Origin: JACVRW01 sp963835705
GTDB taxonomy: Bacteria > Actinomycetota > Thermoleophilia > Solirubrobacterales > Thermoleophilaceae
Length of the DNA: 64,000 nt
Assembly: GCA_963835705.1 (NCBI GenBank)
Contig: CAWIGR010000020.1
Span: 149,970-213,969 of the forward strand
Reading direction: 5' to 3'
Within the stretch, counting starts at the first letter, position 1, and the number at the start of each line of letters is the position of its first letter. This document shows positions 7,544-17,292 of this stretch, piece by piece. Position numbers and translations under genes: made by a program. Below the pieces are notes generated by a model. The model was not told the origin of the DNA. It was given only the letters and a program-made list of their open reading frames with translations, and did no database searches.

Positions 7544-9361
7544 TCATGCCCGCTGTGTCTCCCGGGCCGGGCGCAGCTGCGCCGCCAGCCGCACGGGCGA
7601 GTTCGCCGCTCCGTAGCCCTCGTACGAGCCGCGCCGCTCGACGACCTCGAAGAACAGGCGGCCGCCGGCCATCTCCGTGAAGAAGTGGAGGAACTCGCCG
7701 GACGCGTCGGCGTCGTAGAGCACTCCGTGCTCGCGCAGGTCCTCCAGCAGGTCGTCCTCGATCTGCATGCGCGCCGCGAGGTCGTCGTAGTAGTTGTCGG
7801 GAATGGAAAGCAGCGGCGCCCCGCTTTCACGCATCCGGTGGGCCGCGGCGAGCGCGTCGTCGGTGGCGAATGCCACGTGCTGGAGCTCTCCCAGCGGTCC
7901 GTGGGCCCCGGTGCCGAGCCGCGGCACGGTCAGCGCCAGACGCAGCCGGCCGGCCGGGTCGCTCACCGCCCGGCTGCGCAGGAGGCCGTCGGGTCCCGCG
8001 AGGTCCTGGCTCTCGTGCGGCTGCAGGTCGAGCACCGAGCGGTAGAAGAGCGCCGCCTCGTCGAAGTAGTCGAACGGCTGAGCGAGGACGACGTGGTCGA
8101 TGGCCCGCACGAGCGCGCCGCCGCTGGGGTTCGGCTCGAGCTCCACGAAGTCGCGGAGCCAGTCCTCTCCGCCGGCATCGGTCCGGCAGAAGAAGATCGA
8201 GGTGTCGTCGGGCGCTGCGATCGCCCACAGCTCGGCCTCTCCGGGACCGCGCCGGCGATCCAGAACCGAGGCCAAGAGCGCCTCGGCGCGCTCCAACGAG
8301 CCCGCGGGGCGTGCGCTCTCCACTCCCAGCGCCACCACAAGCGGATCGCTCTCCGTCCGTTCGTCGCCGTGGTTCAGCAGCACCCGGGCGTCTCCCTGCT
8401 GCCACAGCTGCACCGGCTTCGACCGGTGCGGCCCGACGTGCGCGAAGCCCAGCGCCTCGAGCAGCCGTTCGGTGTCGGGGCCGGACTCCGGGGTCACGGC
8501 AAGCTCGGCGAAGGCGTATCCGAGCAGTTGCTCCGGGGGCGGCAGGCGCCGCTCGCCGAGCGAGTCCTCGAGGACCAAGAGCGATCGCATCGCGTCGACG
8601 GCGATCCGGTCGGGGTCGGCCTCGCGGAAGACGTCGTTGAAGACCTCGAGGGACAGGGGCCCCTCGTACCCGGCGGCCCTCACATGCCCGACGAAGCCGG
8701 TCAGGTCGAACTGACCCTGACCGGGCAGGCAGCGGTAGTGGCGACTCCACTGCAGCACGTCCATCGCGATCAGCGGGGCGTCGGCCAGCTGGAGGAAGAA
8801 GATCTTGTCGCCCGGGATGTCCCTGATCCCGCTCGGGTCGCTGCCCCGGGACAGGATGTGAAACGAATCGAGGCAGGTGCCGAGCGCGGGGTGGTCTCCC
8901 ATCTCGACGATCCGCCAGGCGTCCCGGTAGTCGTTGACGTGCGTTCCCCACGCGAGCGCCTCGAAGGCGATCCGGATGCCGCGCCGGCTCGCCTCCTCGG
9001 CCAGCCGCCTCAGCTGCTCAGCCGAGAGCGCCGGATCGGCGATCGCATCGGGCGCGACGTTCGAGCACACGAGCAGCGTGTCGGCGCCCAGCTTCTCCAT
9101 CACGTCGAGCTTCATGCGCGCGCGCCGCAGGTTGCGCTCGAACGCCGCCGGGCCGACCCCTTCGAAGTCGCGGAAGGGCTGATACATCCGGATCTCGAGC
9201 CCCAGCTCCGCCGCTCGCTCGCGGACCTCCGCGGGACGGAGCGGCGAGGCGATCAGATCGGGCTCGAACAGCTCCACCGAGTCGAAGCCGGCCCTGGCGG
9301 CAGCCGTGAGCTTCTCCTCCAGGGATCCGCTCAGGGAGACGGTGGCGATCGCGGTGCTCAC
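7544..9361 (-). CDS. quiC: 3-dehydroshikimate dehydratase, isomerase barrel fused to HPPD-like domain
   Basis: GTG 9361 overlaps the aroE stop (GTGA); 605 residues. Residues ~1-280 are an AP-endonuclease-2-type TIM barrel with metal ligands in the expected places: E134 (IAFEALAWG), D165 and H168 (CLDSFHIL), Q191 (FFLQLADAP), E239 (LSLEVFND). Residues ~300-605 are two VOC modules like 4-hydroxyphenylpyruvate dioxygenase, keeping a 2-His-1-Glu set (IDHVVLA, LQHVAFA, RLFFEVVER). This is the QsuB/AroZ-type architecture that converts 3-dehydroshikimate to protocatechuate. With the adjacent dehydrogenase it would feed quinate or shikimate into beta-ketoadipate catabolism; no ring-cleavage gene is in the window. 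A plain sugar isomerase/HPPD fusion is the cautious alternative. Confidence 0.85.
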   Translation of the reverse strand: MSTAIATVSLSGSLEEKLTAAARAGFDSVELFEPDLIASPLRPAEVRERAAELGLEIRMYQPFRDFEGVGPAAFERNLRRARMKLDVMEKLGADTLLVCSNVAPDAIADPALSAEQLRRLAEEASRRGIRIAFEALAWGTHVNDYRDAWRIVEMGDHPALGTCLDSFHILSRGSDPSGIRDIPGDKIFFLQLADAPLIAMDVLQWSRHYRCLPGQGQFDLTGFVGHVRAAGYEGPLSLEVFNDVFREADPDRIAVDAMRSLLVLEDSLGERRLPPPEQLLGYAFAELAVTPESGPDTERLLEALGFAHVGPHRSKPVQLWQQGDARVLLNHGDERTESDPLVVALGVESARPAGSLERAEALLASVLDRRRGPGEAELWAIAAPDDTSIFFCRTDAGGEDWLRDFVELEPNPSGGALVRAIDHVVLAQPFDYFDEAALFYRSVLDLQPHESQDLAGPDGLLRSRAVSDPAGRLRLALTVPRLGTGAHGPLGELQHVAFATDDALAAAHRMRESGAPLLSIPDNYYDDLAARMQIEDDLLEDLREHGVLYDADASGEFLHFFTEMAGGRLFFEVVERRGSYEGYGAANSPVRLAAQLRPARETQRA

Positions 9362-10242
9362 GCGGCCTCCTTCGCCAGGCCGAGCAGCTCGTCCACGTGC
9401 CGCAACATCCGGTCGCGGTCCGGGCGCGCGCCCGTGAACAGCTCCAGCGCGCCGGCGGCTTGGAGGGCGACCATGGCCGAGCCGTCGAGCGTCCGGCAAC
9501 CGCGGTCGCGAGCGTCCTCGAGGAGCCTCGTCTCGATAGGCGCGTACACGAGCTCCGCGACCCACAGCTCCGGATGCAGCAGCTCGGCGGGCACGGCGGT
9601 ACCCGGGTGGGCCGCCATCCCGGTCGGGGTCGCGTGAATCAGGCCGTCCGCCTCTGCCAGAAGGCCCCCCAGGGCCGCCATCTCGGCGGCGCTCGCCGCG
9701 TCTGCGCCGAAGCGCCGCCCGAGCACCTCGACGAGCTCCTCGGCTCGGCCCGGCTCGGCGTCCAGGACGACTGCGGAACGGGCGCCGAGGGAAAGGATCG
9801 CGTGCCCGACGGCGGTGCCGGCCCCTCCCGCCCCGAGCAGGACGACCCGGTCCATTCGGACGCCCGGCAGCCGGCGCGCGAAGGCGTCTTGGAACCCGTC
9901 GCAATCCGTGTTGTGGCCGACCAGCCGCCCGGAGCCGAACAGGATCGTGTTCACCGCTCCCAGCGTCGTGGCTTCCGGTGAGAGCTCGTCGAGCTCGGGC
10001 ACCACGAGCTGCTTGCACGGATGCGTCACGTTCAGGCCGCGCAGGCCGTCTCGCTGCGCGTCGCGCAGCAGCTCTCCGACCTCCGAAGGGTCCCGGCCCA
10101 GCTCGTCCAGATCGAAGAGGAGGTAGGAGTAGTCGAAGCCGAGCAAGGAGGCCTCTCGCTCGTGCAGAGCCGGGCTCAGCGACTCGCCGATCCCGGAGCC
10201 GACCAACCCGACGACGAGCCTGTCGTCATGCCTCGCACGCAA
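9358..10242 (-). CDS. aroE: Shikimate/quinate 5-dehydrogenase
   Basis: The start is TTG 10242, the only in-frame start near a GGAGGAGGG RBS; 294 residues. Substrate motifs are present: SLSP at 21-24, NVTHPCK at 71-77 with catalytic Lys77, and NTD at 111-113. The Rossmann loop GAGGAG is at 137-142. The GIGESLSPALHEREA stretch matches actinobacterial quinate/shikimate dehydrogenases (QsuD type) more than biosynthetic AroE. It oxidises quinate or shikimate with NAD(P). It leads a leftward operon with the dehydratase and the Nramp-like transporter, divergent from a TetR gene; a catabolic role is therefore favoured over aromatic amino acid synthesis. Confidence 0.88.
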   Translation of the reverse strand: MRARHDDRLVVGLVGSGIGESLSPALHEREASLLGFDYSYLLFDLDELGRDPSEVGELLRDAQRDGLRGLNVTHPCKQLVVPELDELSPEATTLGAVNTILFGSGRLVGHNTDCDGFQDAFARRLPGVRMDRVVLLGAGGAGTAVGHAILSLGARSAVVLDAEPGRAEELVEVLGRRFGADAASAAEMAALGGLLAEADGLIHATPTGMAAHPGTAVPAELLHPELWVAELVYAPIETRLLEDARDRGCRTLDGSAMVALQAAGALELFTGARPDRDRMLRHVDELLGLAKEAA

Positions 10243-10293
10243 GCCTCCGGTCCCTCCTCCTTCTCCTGTTCCTGCTGCTCCTCGCAGCTAATG

Positions 10294-10309
10294 AACGAAC
10301 TAGTTCGTT
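10294..10309. promoter_or_regulatory. Perfect TetR-type operator AACGAAC-TA-GTTCGTT
   Basis: A perfect 16-bp palindrome with 7-bp arms lies between the divergent aroE operon (start 10242) and the TetR gene (start 10377). It sits in a short A+T-rich patch. Length, symmetry and position are those of TetR-family operators, so it likely controls both transcripts. Confidence 0.75.
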
Positions 10310-10376
10310 ATACCGAAGCTCGGCACGGCATAAACGCCGCAGAGCCCGGCCTCAGGCGAAGACCTACGATGGTCAG

Positions 10377-11033
10377 GTGGTCGACAGCACGGCGCCAGAA
10401 CGCCAGCGCGACGCCGAGCGCACCAGGCGCGAGATCCTCGACGTCGCGACGCGGGAGTTCGCGGACCGCGGCTTCGCCGGCGCGCGGGTGGACGAGATCG
10501 CCGCCCAGACGCGCACGACCAAGCGGATGATCTACTACTACTTCGAGAGCAAGGAGCAGCTCTTCGTGGCGGTGCTCGAGCGCGCCTACGCCGCCATCCG
10601 CGAGGCCGAGCAGAGCATCGCGGTCGACCACCTCGATCCGGTCGCCGCCATCCGCCGGCTGGCCGAGCTCACCTTCGACCACCACGAGTCACACCCCGAG
10701 TTCATCCGACTCGTGAGCATCGAGAACATCCACCGCGCCGCGCACATCTCGGGGCGCGACGACTTCGCAGGCCAGAACAGCCCCGCGATCGAGCTGATCG
10801 ATCAGATCCTGGCGCGCGGCCGCAGCGCCGGCTGCTTCACCCGCGACATCGACGCCGTCGACCTCCACATGATGATCAGCGCCTTCTGCGTGTTCAGGCT
10901 GGCCAACCGCCACACCTTCGCGGCGATCTTCGACCGCGACCTGGTCGACCCCGCCCTCCGGGACCGCTACCGCCAGATGCTCGGCGACATGATCGTGCGA
11001 TACCTGGGGGACGGCTCGCGGACGCCCGGCTAG
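10377..11033 (+). CDS. TetR-family transcriptional regulator
   Basis: GTG 10377 gives 218 residues. The N-terminal helix-turn-helix is clear (ILDVATREFADRGFAGARV, then RTTKRMIYYYFESKEQLF). The C-terminal ligand domain has a TetR_C-like sequence around PEFIRLVSIENIHRAAHI and a late helix (HMMISAFCVFRLANRHTF) typical of regulators of aromatic-acid catabolism. It is divergent from the aroE-quiC-transporter operon with the palindrome between them, so it probably represses that operon until quinate, shikimate or an intermediate binds. In-frame sequence upstream of this GTG is low-complexity and unlikely to be translated. Confidence 0.9.
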   Translation: MVDSTAPERQRDAERTRREILDVATREFADRGFAGARVDEIAAQTRTTKRMIYYYFESKEQLFVAVLERAYAAIREAEQSIAVDHLDPVAAIRRLAELTFDHHESHPEFIRLVSIENIHRAAHISGRDDFAGQNSPAIELIDQILARGRSAGCFTRDIDAVDLHMMISAFCVFRLANRHTFAAIFDRDLVDPALRDRYRQMLGDMIVRYLGDGSRTPG

Positions 11034-11167
11034 TAGGGGCTGCGGGCAGGCGCACTTCTCGGAAGTTCCGCCCGTCGCCTTGTGCAGCGGGCGAATATCG
11101 GCCACCGACCGGCACGGATCGGAGAGGATAGGTTCGTGTCCGGACCCCGCCCCCGAGGGTCGCGCCC

Positions 11168-13900
11168 GTGACCCTGCCGCTCGTCCTCGTGGGGCCGATC
11201 GTCCGCCGTGTGGACAGCCGGGTGGCGTCGGTCTTCATCGCGCTCCGCGAGCCGGCCTCAGTCGAGCTTCGCATCTGGGAGGGCGTCCAGGTAGCGCGGG
11301 CGGGACAGCCGGGCGTCGTGCGCAGCGGCGCGTCGCCGGTGGCCGCCGGCACGGCGCGGGCGCGGCGCCTGGGCGAGCGCCTGCACGTCACTGTCGCGGT
11401 CGCCGAGCTCGTCTCGCCGCTGCTGCCGGGCCGCTGGCACAGCTACGACCTCCTGATGACGACCGACGGCGGCGAGTCGACCGACCTGCGCTTGAACGGC
11501 CTGCTCGCCGAGGGCCGCATCGTCGGCTCCGATCCCGAGGCGCCCGCGAGCCTGCCGCTCGGCTACGGCGAGAACACGCTTCCCGGGTTCATGACCTGCC
11601 CGGCCCGGATCGAGGACCTGCGCGTCGTGCAGGCCAGCTGTCGCTGCACCGACGCGGGTGCGGCGGGTGACGACGCGATGGCGCACATCGACGACCTGAT
11701 CGGATCGCGGATCGAGGGCTCGACCCCTCCGCCCCATCAGCTCGTCCTGACCGGGGACCAGATCTACGCGGACAGGGTGGCGGCGCCGCTGCTGCCGATG
11801 GTCAACGCGATCGGCCGGGAGATGCTCGGCGGCCCGACCGAGGAGCTCCCGCTGAACGACACCGAGTCGCTGATCGTCGACACCGAGCTGCTTCCGCCGC
11901 TCCACCGCAGGCGGATCTGCACGCTCGACGCGAGGCTCAGCTGCAACTCGGGCCACAGCCATGCCCTCTCGCTGGCCGAGTACTGCGGCTACTACGCGCT
12001 GTGCTGGAGCACCTCGGTGTGGCGAGCGATCCCGGGGCTCGACGCCTTTCCCGACCTGAGCGGGATCGGTCCCCAGCACCGCGGCCACCTGACCGACTAC
12101 GAGACGCGGCTCGCCGACCGGCCGAAGGAGGCCGAGGCGAAGATGCGCGAGCTGCGCACACGCTGGGCCGACGACACGCAGTCGGCCCGCGTCTTCCGTG
12201 CGGCGCTCGCGAAGGTGGCCCGTGTGCTGGCCAACGTGCCGACCTACATGCTCTTCGACGACCACGATGTCACGGACGACTGGAACCTCACCGCCCGCAC
12301 GCGCCGCCGCACCCTCGAGTCGCCGCTCGGCGGGCGGCTGATCCTGAATGCCATGGCGGCCGGGACCGTCTTCCAGGCCTGGGGCAACGATCCGCGCTCG
12401 TTCGAGCCGCCGCCCGGCGCCGAGCAGACGGTCAACGCGCGGCTGCTGACCGCCGTGCTCGACGGCGACCGCGAGACGGCCCGCGCGCTGCTCGGCCTGC
12501 TCCCCGAGCTGCCCGACGTGCCGGCGCGATTCGGCTTCAGCGTCGACGGTCCCTCGCACAGGCTGATCGGGATCGACACCCGAAACCACCGCGACTTCCC
12601 CAGCGAGGTCGGGCCGCCGGCGCTCGCGCGCCCCGAGCAGATCGACGACCAGATCCCGGAGGGCCCGCTGCCCGCGGGGCTCGAGGCGCTGCTGCTGCTG
12701 TCGCCCGCCCCGGTCGTGCACCCGCCGCTCGTCGACAGCATCGGCCAGCCGCTCGCCGCCGCCATCATCGACCTCGTCGGCGTAGCGAAGCGGAAGGGCG
12801 AGGACCCCAATCACCCCGAGGGCCTCCATCCCGACCACCCGCTGGTCGGCTCGGCGAAGACGGAGGTCGAGCTCTGGTACGGGGACCGCCAGGCCTATGA
12901 CGGGCTGCTCGAACGCCTGTCGACCTACCCGCGCGTCGTGATCCTCTCCGGCGACGTCCACTTCTCGGTCAGCCTCGCCATCGACACCTGGCTCCTGAAG
13001 AACCTGCCCGGGGCCTCCTCCCGGATCCTGCAGCTGACGGGCAGCGCCGCGCGCAACCACTGGGAGGAGATCGTGGAGCTGGTGCTGCGCGCATTTCGGC
13101 CGTTCCAGGACCTGCTGCACCTGGACGCGGCGACCGAGTTCGGCACCACGCTCACGGAGGCGATCGACGCGACCACCACGTCGATCGCCGTCGCGATGCC
13201 GGCGCCGGCCCGGCTTCAGGGCGAGCCCTTCCTGATCAGAGTGGACGACGAGACGATGCTCGCCACGGCCGGGCCTGGCGGCGCCTCGCCCTGGCAGGTC
13301 GAGCGCCGCCTGGCGGGCTCCTCCGCCGCCCCTCACGCGAAGGACGCGAAGGTGAGGCACGTGTCGACGGAGGCCACGGTGCTGAAGTGGGAGCGCGGTG
13401 ACGTGAAGCCGATCGAGGGGGTCCACGGGCACCGCCATCTCGAGCTGAAGCTCGACGAGGTGCCCGTGCGCGTACCGGCCACGGGCTGGCCGCGCGGCTC
13501 GGTGCAGCGGCGGGTGGCGGACTTCGCCTACCGGCTCGCACTGCTGTCCGACCAGCGTCCCGACGCCGAGCGCTCGTCACAGCTGGGGTCGCTCCTGCCG
13601 CCGTTCCCCGAGATCGACCCCGCCGACCCGTTCGCCGGCTACGCCCAGACGCTCCAGCGCCACCAGGCCGCGATGCGCACGTCGGCCCAGGTGCGCACGC
13701 TCGTGTACCCGCACAACATCAGCGAGGTCTACTTCGCCACCGAGCCCGGGACCGGCGCGCTGCGGGTCATACACGACCTGTACGGCCGCCTCCACCACGC
13801 CGGCGCCGGCGTCCGCGGCGAGGTGCTCACGCGCCACGAGTCGAGCCTCGAGCCGGTCGACGACCCGCGGCCCACGATCCAGGTCGAGGCCGAAGGCTGA
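11168..13900 (+). CDS. PhoD-like metallophosphoesterase, first gene of the giant cluster
   Basis: GTG 11168 gives 910 residues. Metal-ligand motifs of the PhoD-like fold are seen in order: LTGDQIYADRV near residue 195, LFDDHDVTDDWN near 364 and LSGDVHFSVS near 594. Around these are long insertions and a C-terminal ~250-residue extension without recognised domain. PhoD-like enzymes hydrolyse phosphodiesters or phosphate esters with Fe/Ca or related metals. Unlike secreted PhoD there is no Tat or Sec signal (start TLPLVLVGPIVRRVDSR), so it probably acts in the cytoplasm or in a complex with its neighbours. The stop overlaps the next ATG by one base, so it is translationally coupled to the cluster. 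Confidence 0.85.
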   Translation: MTLPLVLVGPIVRRVDSRVASVFIALREPASVELRIWEGVQVARAGQPGVVRSGASPVAAGTARARRLGERLHVTVAVAELVSPLLPGRWHSYDLLMTTDGGESTDLRLNGLLAEGRIVGSDPEAPASLPLGYGENTLPGFMTCPARIEDLRVVQASCRCTDAGAAGDDAMAHIDDLIGSRIEGSTPPPHQLVLTGDQIYADRVAAPLLPMVNAIGREMLGGPTEELPLNDTESLIVDTELLPPLHRRRICTLDARLSCNSGHSHALSLAEYCGYYALCWSTSVWRAIPGLDAFPDLSGIGPQHRGHLTDYETRLADRPKEAEAKMRELRTRWADDTQSARVFRAALAKVARVLANVPTYMLFDDHDVTDDWNLTARTRRRTLESPLGGRLILNAMAAGTVFQAWGNDPRSFEPPPGAEQTVNARLLTAVLDGDRETARALLGLLPELPDVPARFGFSVDGPSHRLIGIDTRNHRDFPSEVGPPALARPEQIDDQIPEGPLPAGLEALLLLSPAPVVHPPLVDSIGQPLAAAIIDLVGVAKRKGEDPNHPEGLHPDHPLVGSAKTEVELWYGDRQAYDGLLERLSTYPRVVILSGDVHFSVSLAIDTWLLKNLPGASSRILQLTGSAARNHWEEIVELVLRAFRPFQDLLHLDAATEFGTTLTEAIDATTTSIAVAMPAPARLQGEPFLIRVDDETMLATAGPGGASPWQVERRLAGSSAAPHAKDAKVRHVSTEATVLKWERGDVKPIEGVHGHRHLELKLDEVPVRVPATGWPRGSVQRRVADFAYRLALLSDQRPDAERSSQLGSLLPPFPEIDPADPFAGYAQTLQRHQAAMRTSAQVRTLVYPHNISEVYFATEPGTGALRVIHDLYGRLHHAGAGVRGEVLTRHESSLEPVDDPRPTIQVEAEG

Positions 13901-16900
13901 TGGGCACCTTCGGCGTGCTGCGCTCGATCGGGAAGGGCATCGCGGCCGCCGTGGAGCCGCTGATCGACACGTTCTCGTACGGGCCCGCCCGGCGCGAGCT
14001 GGTGATCGCGGTGGAGCTCGAGCCCCGCGACGACGTCGGGCCCGTGCCGGCGGCGGAGCTCGAGGCGGCCTCGGCGAAGCTGGCCGAGTTCGAGGACGCG
14101 GCCGAGACGATCGAGGGGATCACGGCCGTGATCACGCTGGTCGAGCAGGCCGTCCGGGCGGTCGCGTTCGTCGACGACGAGGACGACCTGCTGGAGATCG
14201 CGCTGCGCGTGCTCGAGATCGCAGGCGCATCGCGCGTGCGCCAGCGCTACCCGTTCACGTTCGCGCTGGCGCGGCTGCTGGGCGTCCTGACCGACGACCT
14301 GCTGCGGATCGACTGGGACCGCGCCGGCGACGTGTTCACCCGCCTGCTCGTGCCCCGGCCGCCCGACGACGGCAGCGGCGAGGACGCCGCGGGCGTGCCG
14401 ATCGACGCGGTCTGGGTGCAGGCCTGGATCGCGTTCATGTCGATCCTGGTCGGCAAGAGCTTCGGCGTCGATCAGGTCGAGTGGCTCTACGGCTGGGACC
14501 CGGACCCGAACATCCTCGACGACCCGGCCCAGCAGATCAGCGAGCGCTCGCTCACGATCGCGTTTCGCGAGACGCTGATCGACGAGGCGGGAAGCTCCGA
14601 CGAGCTCGCGGCCGAGGCGCTGATCAGCTCGGCGTTCGTGCCGCCGGAGCACCGCGGGCCGGCCGTGGTGCTCGGCCTGGGCGGCGCGCTCGAGATCGAG
14701 GCCGGCGGCGAGGAGGTGGACCCCGTCACGTCGCAGCCGGCCCGTCCTCCCGGCACGCGCTTCCGGCTCGCCGCGCCGTCGGCGGCCACGATGCTCGTAC
14801 CGCTGCCCGGCTCGCCGGAGGCGTTCCGGCTCGAGGCCGGAGCGGAGGGGCCGGCCTCGGTGCTGTTCGAGCTGCGTCGCCCGCCGAGCGACACGAAGCT
14901 CGTCTTCCCCGACGACACCCGCCGGCGCTGGGAGATCGGGGGGATCGCCTTTGCGGGCGGGCTCGTGGCCAACGACCTGTCGTTCGAGCTGACCGTCAGC
15001 GACGCGGGAATCGTCATCGACCCCAAGCCGGATCCCAAGAAGCCCGCCGAGCCGGGCTCGGAGCTGCTCGACGGCCCGACCCGGCTCCCGTTCGCCTTCT
15101 CGGTCGGCTTTACGGCCAGCCGCGGCCTCTACGTCAGCGGCGGCACCGCGCTCGGGTTCACGGTCCCGACGCCGTGGCTCAAGCTGAAGGGGCTGCGCTT
15201 CCAGCACGTACGGGCCGAGCTCATCCTGCCCGGCGGCGACGCCGGGCGCTCCCTCGGCGTGGCCCTGACGACCAGCGCGTCGCTCGACTTCAAGAGCTGC
15301 TTCCACATGACGGTCGACCGGCTCGGGATCCGGCTGGCGGTCAACCTCGGCGACGGCGACGATCTCGACAGGTTCATCGCCCCCAACGGGATCGGGCTAC
15401 GGGTCGACACGAAGGCCGTCAAGGGCGGCGGTGCGCTCCTGCTCGACCGCGACCGCGGCGAGTACGCCGGCGCGTTCGAGGTGGCGCTCGACCTGCGCGG
15501 CGTCGACCTCACCTTGCAGGCTGTGGTGCTCTACACGACGCATATCCAGGGCACCGACGACAGCGCCCTGCTGGTGTCGCTGTCGGTGACGGACTTCCGA
15601 TGGGAGCTCGGCTGGGGCTTCTCACTGACCGGCATCGGCGGCATGATCGCCGCCAACCACGGCTACGACCTCCCGGCGCTGCGCGACGGCCTGCGCACCG
15701 GCGCGCTCGAGCACGTGATGTTCCCCGACGACCCGGTCCGCAACGCGGCGCGGATCTTCCAGACGCTGCGCACCGTGTTCCCCATCGAGCGCGACGCCAC
15801 GACCCTGGCGCTGTTCTTCGAGCTGAGCTGGGGGCTCGGCGACGTCGCGAAGATCCGCGTCGGCGTGCTCGGCCGCTTGCGGCCAGGGGCAGACGACAGC
15901 GAGCTCGTGATCCTCGGCAGCCTCGACATCGCGCTGCCCACGCGCCCCCACGACGTGCTGCGCATCCACGCCGACATGCTCGGCGTGGTGAACTGGACCG
16001 ACGGCTGCTCGATCTCGGTCGACGCCCAGCTGCGCGACTCGCACCTGATCGGCATCGCGCTCACCGGCTCGCTCGCGCTGCGAATCAGGCGCGGCGGCGC
16101 CGACCCCATGTTCCTGCTCAGCATCGGCGGCTTCCACCCGCAGTTCCCGCTGCCGCCGGCCGACGTCGTGCCGCGTCTCGACCGGGTCGGGTTCCGGATC
16201 GAGAAGAGCAACCTGCGGCTGTCGGCCGAGATCTACTTCGCGATCGCCGCGGCTACGACGCAGTTCGGCCTCCGCGCGGACCTCGTGGCGCGCGGGCTCG
16301 GCCTGCGGTTCGAGGCCACGATCGCCCTCGACGTGATCGTCGAGACGGACACGTGCCGCTATGTGGCCGAGCTCCAGGCGCGCGCGGCGCTCAAGCGCGG
16401 CAGCACCACGCTGATGGGAGTCGACTTCTACGGCCGGTTCGAAGGCACGACGCCGTGTCGGTTCTCCGGCAAGGTGACTTTCAAGCTCTGGTTCATCAAG
16501 AAGAGCATCCCGTTCAACGAGCCGCTCGCCGAGGGCGAGGTGCAGCAGGCGCTCGTGGACGCCCGGGCGGTGCTGGTCGCGGAGTTGGCAAGCCCGCGCA
16601 ACTGGAGCGGCGCGATGCCGGGGGAGGGCCGGCGCCTCGTGTCGATCGACCCGGTGGCGGGCGCGGAGGGCGTCGTGGTCGTCCACCCGCTCGGCGAGCT
16701 CGGCGTGCGCCAGGGGCTGCTGCCGCTGGGCCTCGAGCTCGACAGGGTGGGGGCGGCGCGCCCCTCGGGCGAGCGGCGCTTCGTCATCTCGCGCGTGAGC
16801 GGGATCGGGGACGACGTCGAGCTCGACGATGTGACCGACCACTTCGCCGCTGCCCAGTTCCTCGACCTGGACGAAGCGGCGGCGCTGTCGCAGCCGGGCT

Positions 16901-17292
16901 TCGAGCGCATGCCGGCCGGCGTGCGGGCGCGATCCGACGTCGTATCCGCCGGCAGCGGCCGCAGGCGCCCGCTCGTGTACGAGACGATCGTCATCCCGGA
17001 GGACCACCGGCCGGCGCCGGAGCCTCCGCGCCCCCCGCGGGGTCCCTTCGTGGTGCTCGAGCAGTTCTGGGCAGCTGCCGCGACTGGGCGCACCGTCCGC
17101 AGTGCCGCCTCGAGCTTCGCCGCGGCCCCCGAGCGCCGGGTGGACATGCGCCCGGAGGGCTACGTGGTCGTCGGCGACGACCTGACGGCTATGGACGGCG
17201 GGGCACACCGCTCGTTCCACATCGCCCGCCAGGAGCTGGCCCGCGACGGCGCCGCCGCGGTGGTGGTCGAGGCGCACGAGGTGCGGCAGTGA
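13900..17292 (+). CDS. DUF6603-like giant protein
   Basis: ATG 13900 shares its A with the preceding TGA; 1130 residues. Residues ~1-250 are helical and acidic; ~260-400 beta-rich; ~420-900 a long run of alternating beta strands. Within the latter, LSIGGFHPQFPLP, RLSAEIYFAIAAATTQFGL and GVDFYGRFEGTTPC match what I remember of DUF6603 (assignment from memory). The last 200 residues are less ordered. No signal peptide, transmembrane span or catalytic motif is seen. The repeated amphipathic strands suggest a large beta-solenoid or barrel-like scaffold. It sits between the phosphoesterase and three other very large unknown proteins, each coupled by start/stop overlap. Confidence 0.75.
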   Translation: MGTFGVLRSIGKGIAAAVEPLIDTFSYGPARRELVIAVELEPRDDVGPVPAAELEAASAKLAEFEDAAETIEGITAVITLVEQAVRAVAFVDDEDDLLEIALRVLEIAGASRVRQRYPFTFALARLLGVLTDDLLRIDWDRAGDVFTRLLVPRPPDDGSGEDAAGVPIDAVWVQAWIAFMSILVGKSFGVDQVEWLYGWDPDPNILDDPAQQISERSLTIAFRETLIDEAGSSDELAAEALISSAFVPPEHRGPAVVLGLGGALEIEAGGEEVDPVTSQPARPPGTRFRLAAPSAATMLVPLPGSPEAFRLEAGAEGPASVLFELRRPPSDTKLVFPDDTRRRWEIGGIAFAGGLVANDLSFELTVSDAGIVIDPKPDPKKPAEPGSELLDGPTRLPFAFSVGFTASRGLYVSGGTALGFTVPTPWLKLKGLRFQHVRAELILPGGDAGRSLGVALTTSASLDFKSCFHMTVDRLGIRLAVNLGDGDDLDRFIAPNGIGLRVDTKAVKGGGALLLDRDRGEYAGAFEVALDLRGVDLTLQAVVLYTTHIQGTDDSALLVSLSVTDFRWELGWGFSLTGIGGMIAANHGYDLPALRDGLRTGALEHVMFPDDPVRNAARIFQTLRTVFPIERDATTLALFFELSWGLGDVAKIRVGVLGRLRPGADDSELVILGSLDIALPTRPHDVLRIHADMLGVVNWTDGCSISVDAQLRDSHLIGIALTGSLALRIRRGGADPMFLLSIGGFHPQFPLPPADVVPRLDRVGFRIEKSNLRLSAEIYFAIAAATTQFGLRADLVARGLGLRFEATIALDVIVETDTCRYVAELQARAALKRGSTTLMGVDFYGRFEGTTPCRFSGKVTFKLWFIKKSIPFNEPLAEGEVQQALVDARAVLVAELASPRNWSGAMPGEGRRLVSIDPVAGAEGVVVVHPLGELGVRQGLLPLGLELDRVGAARPSGERRFVISRVSGIGDDVELDDVTDHFAAAQFLDLDEAAALSQPGFERMPAGVRARSDVVSAGSGRRRPLVYETIVIPEDHRPAPEPPRPPRGPFVVLEQFWAAAATGRTVRSAASSFAAAPERRVDMRPEGYVVVGDDLTAMDGGAHRSFHIARQELARDGAAAVVVEAHEVRQ

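Noticed and set aside
14481..17288. Upstream extension of the 1086-aa gene's frame
   Set aside because: The frame is open but reads as an Arg-rich shadow of the DUF6603-like gene; the GTGA overlap at 17289 is the better start.
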